Part shown: one piece after another, positions 5,413 through 5,454 of the stretch
Numbering within the stretch: the first letter of the stretch is position 1
Layout: each line of letters begins with the position of its first letter
From: a bacterium
Lineage (GTDB): Bacteria; Auribacterota; UBA3054; B51-G9
Length of the DNA stretch: 5,454 bases
Assembly (NCBI GenBank): GCA_029939815.1
Contig: JAOZSF010000152.1
Span: forward strand, 1-5,454
Direction: 5' to 3'
The notes under the pieces: model-generated
What the model was told of the DNA's origin: nothing
What the model saw: only the letters and a program-made list of their open reading frames with translations
Databases searched by the model: none
Program-made: the position numbers and the translations under genes

Positions 5413-5428
5413 TCAATTTTAAAATTGA
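5413..5428. repeat. 16-base perfect A/T-rich palindrome
   Basis: TCAATTTTAAAATTGA is identical on both strands over 16 bases. It could be an operator half of a neighbouring regulated gene, or chance in A/T-rich DNA. Confidence 0.4.
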
Positions 5429-5454
5429 ATATTTGGAATAAATTCAACCCCGTT

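Larger units (their letters stand above)
5301..5454. other. Region upstream of queC to window end: no convincing gene
   Basis: About 150 bases downstream of the plus-strand promoter-like sequence. A GTG-started frame at 5320-5442 would give 40 residues, but has no ribosome site and no known motif, so I do not call it. The region contains TTCGACAAGCTCA (5350-5362), a word I associate with intergenic repeats in many bacteria, a short stem with a T tract, and a 16-base palindrome. It could be the 5' leader of a gene beyond the window or a small RNA. Confidence 0.5.

Overview
The window is 5454 bases of a compact, AT-rich bacterial genome. All five confident genes lie on the minus strand. Read in the direction of transcription (high to low coordinates) they are queC, then a 519-base gap, then hisC - unknown membrane-anchored protein - hisB - bioB. 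I cannot name the organism. The Cys set of the biotin synthase resembles that of strict anaerobes. The unknown protein is Thr/Asn-rich with a carboxypeptidase-regulatory-like fold, and the his genes are scattered and mixed with a biotin gene. Together these would fit an uncultured anaerobe, for example in the Planctomycetes/PVC group. That placement is an impression, not a result.

Region 1 (2-3998, minus strand) looks like one operon. The gaps are 20 bases (hisC to the unknown gene) and 27 bases (unknown gene to hisB), and hisB and bioB overlap by 4 bases in an ATGA junction. HisC and HisB are two enzymes of histidine synthesis. They act either side of histidinol-phosphate formation: HisB dehydrates imidazoleglycerol phosphate and HisC transaminates the product. 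BioB makes biotin from dethiobiotin. No other his or bio gene is visible here. A good promoter for this operon is at 4090-4117.

Region 2 (3999-4517) is non-coding as far as I can judge. From left to right it holds a 15-base direct repeat in the hisC leader, a small inverted repeat, the hisC promoter, a cluster of three hairpins (4181-4272), an AT-rich hairpin, and a heptamer-like TAAATCC array that runs into the queC stop codon. It may be a multi-copy intergenic element.

Region 3 (4518-5454) holds queC (preQ0 synthase of the queuosine pathway) behind a promoter that matches the sigma-70 consensus in both hexamers with a 17-base spacer. A second, plus-strand promoter-like sequence lies back to back with it. 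It points out of the window across about 150 bases with no convincing gene but with small hairpins, a T tract and a palindrome.

The genes are ordinary housekeeping enzymes. The points most worth a second look are the unusual cluster-ligand set of BioB, the unknown gene inside the his operon, and the structured or repetitive intergenic block.
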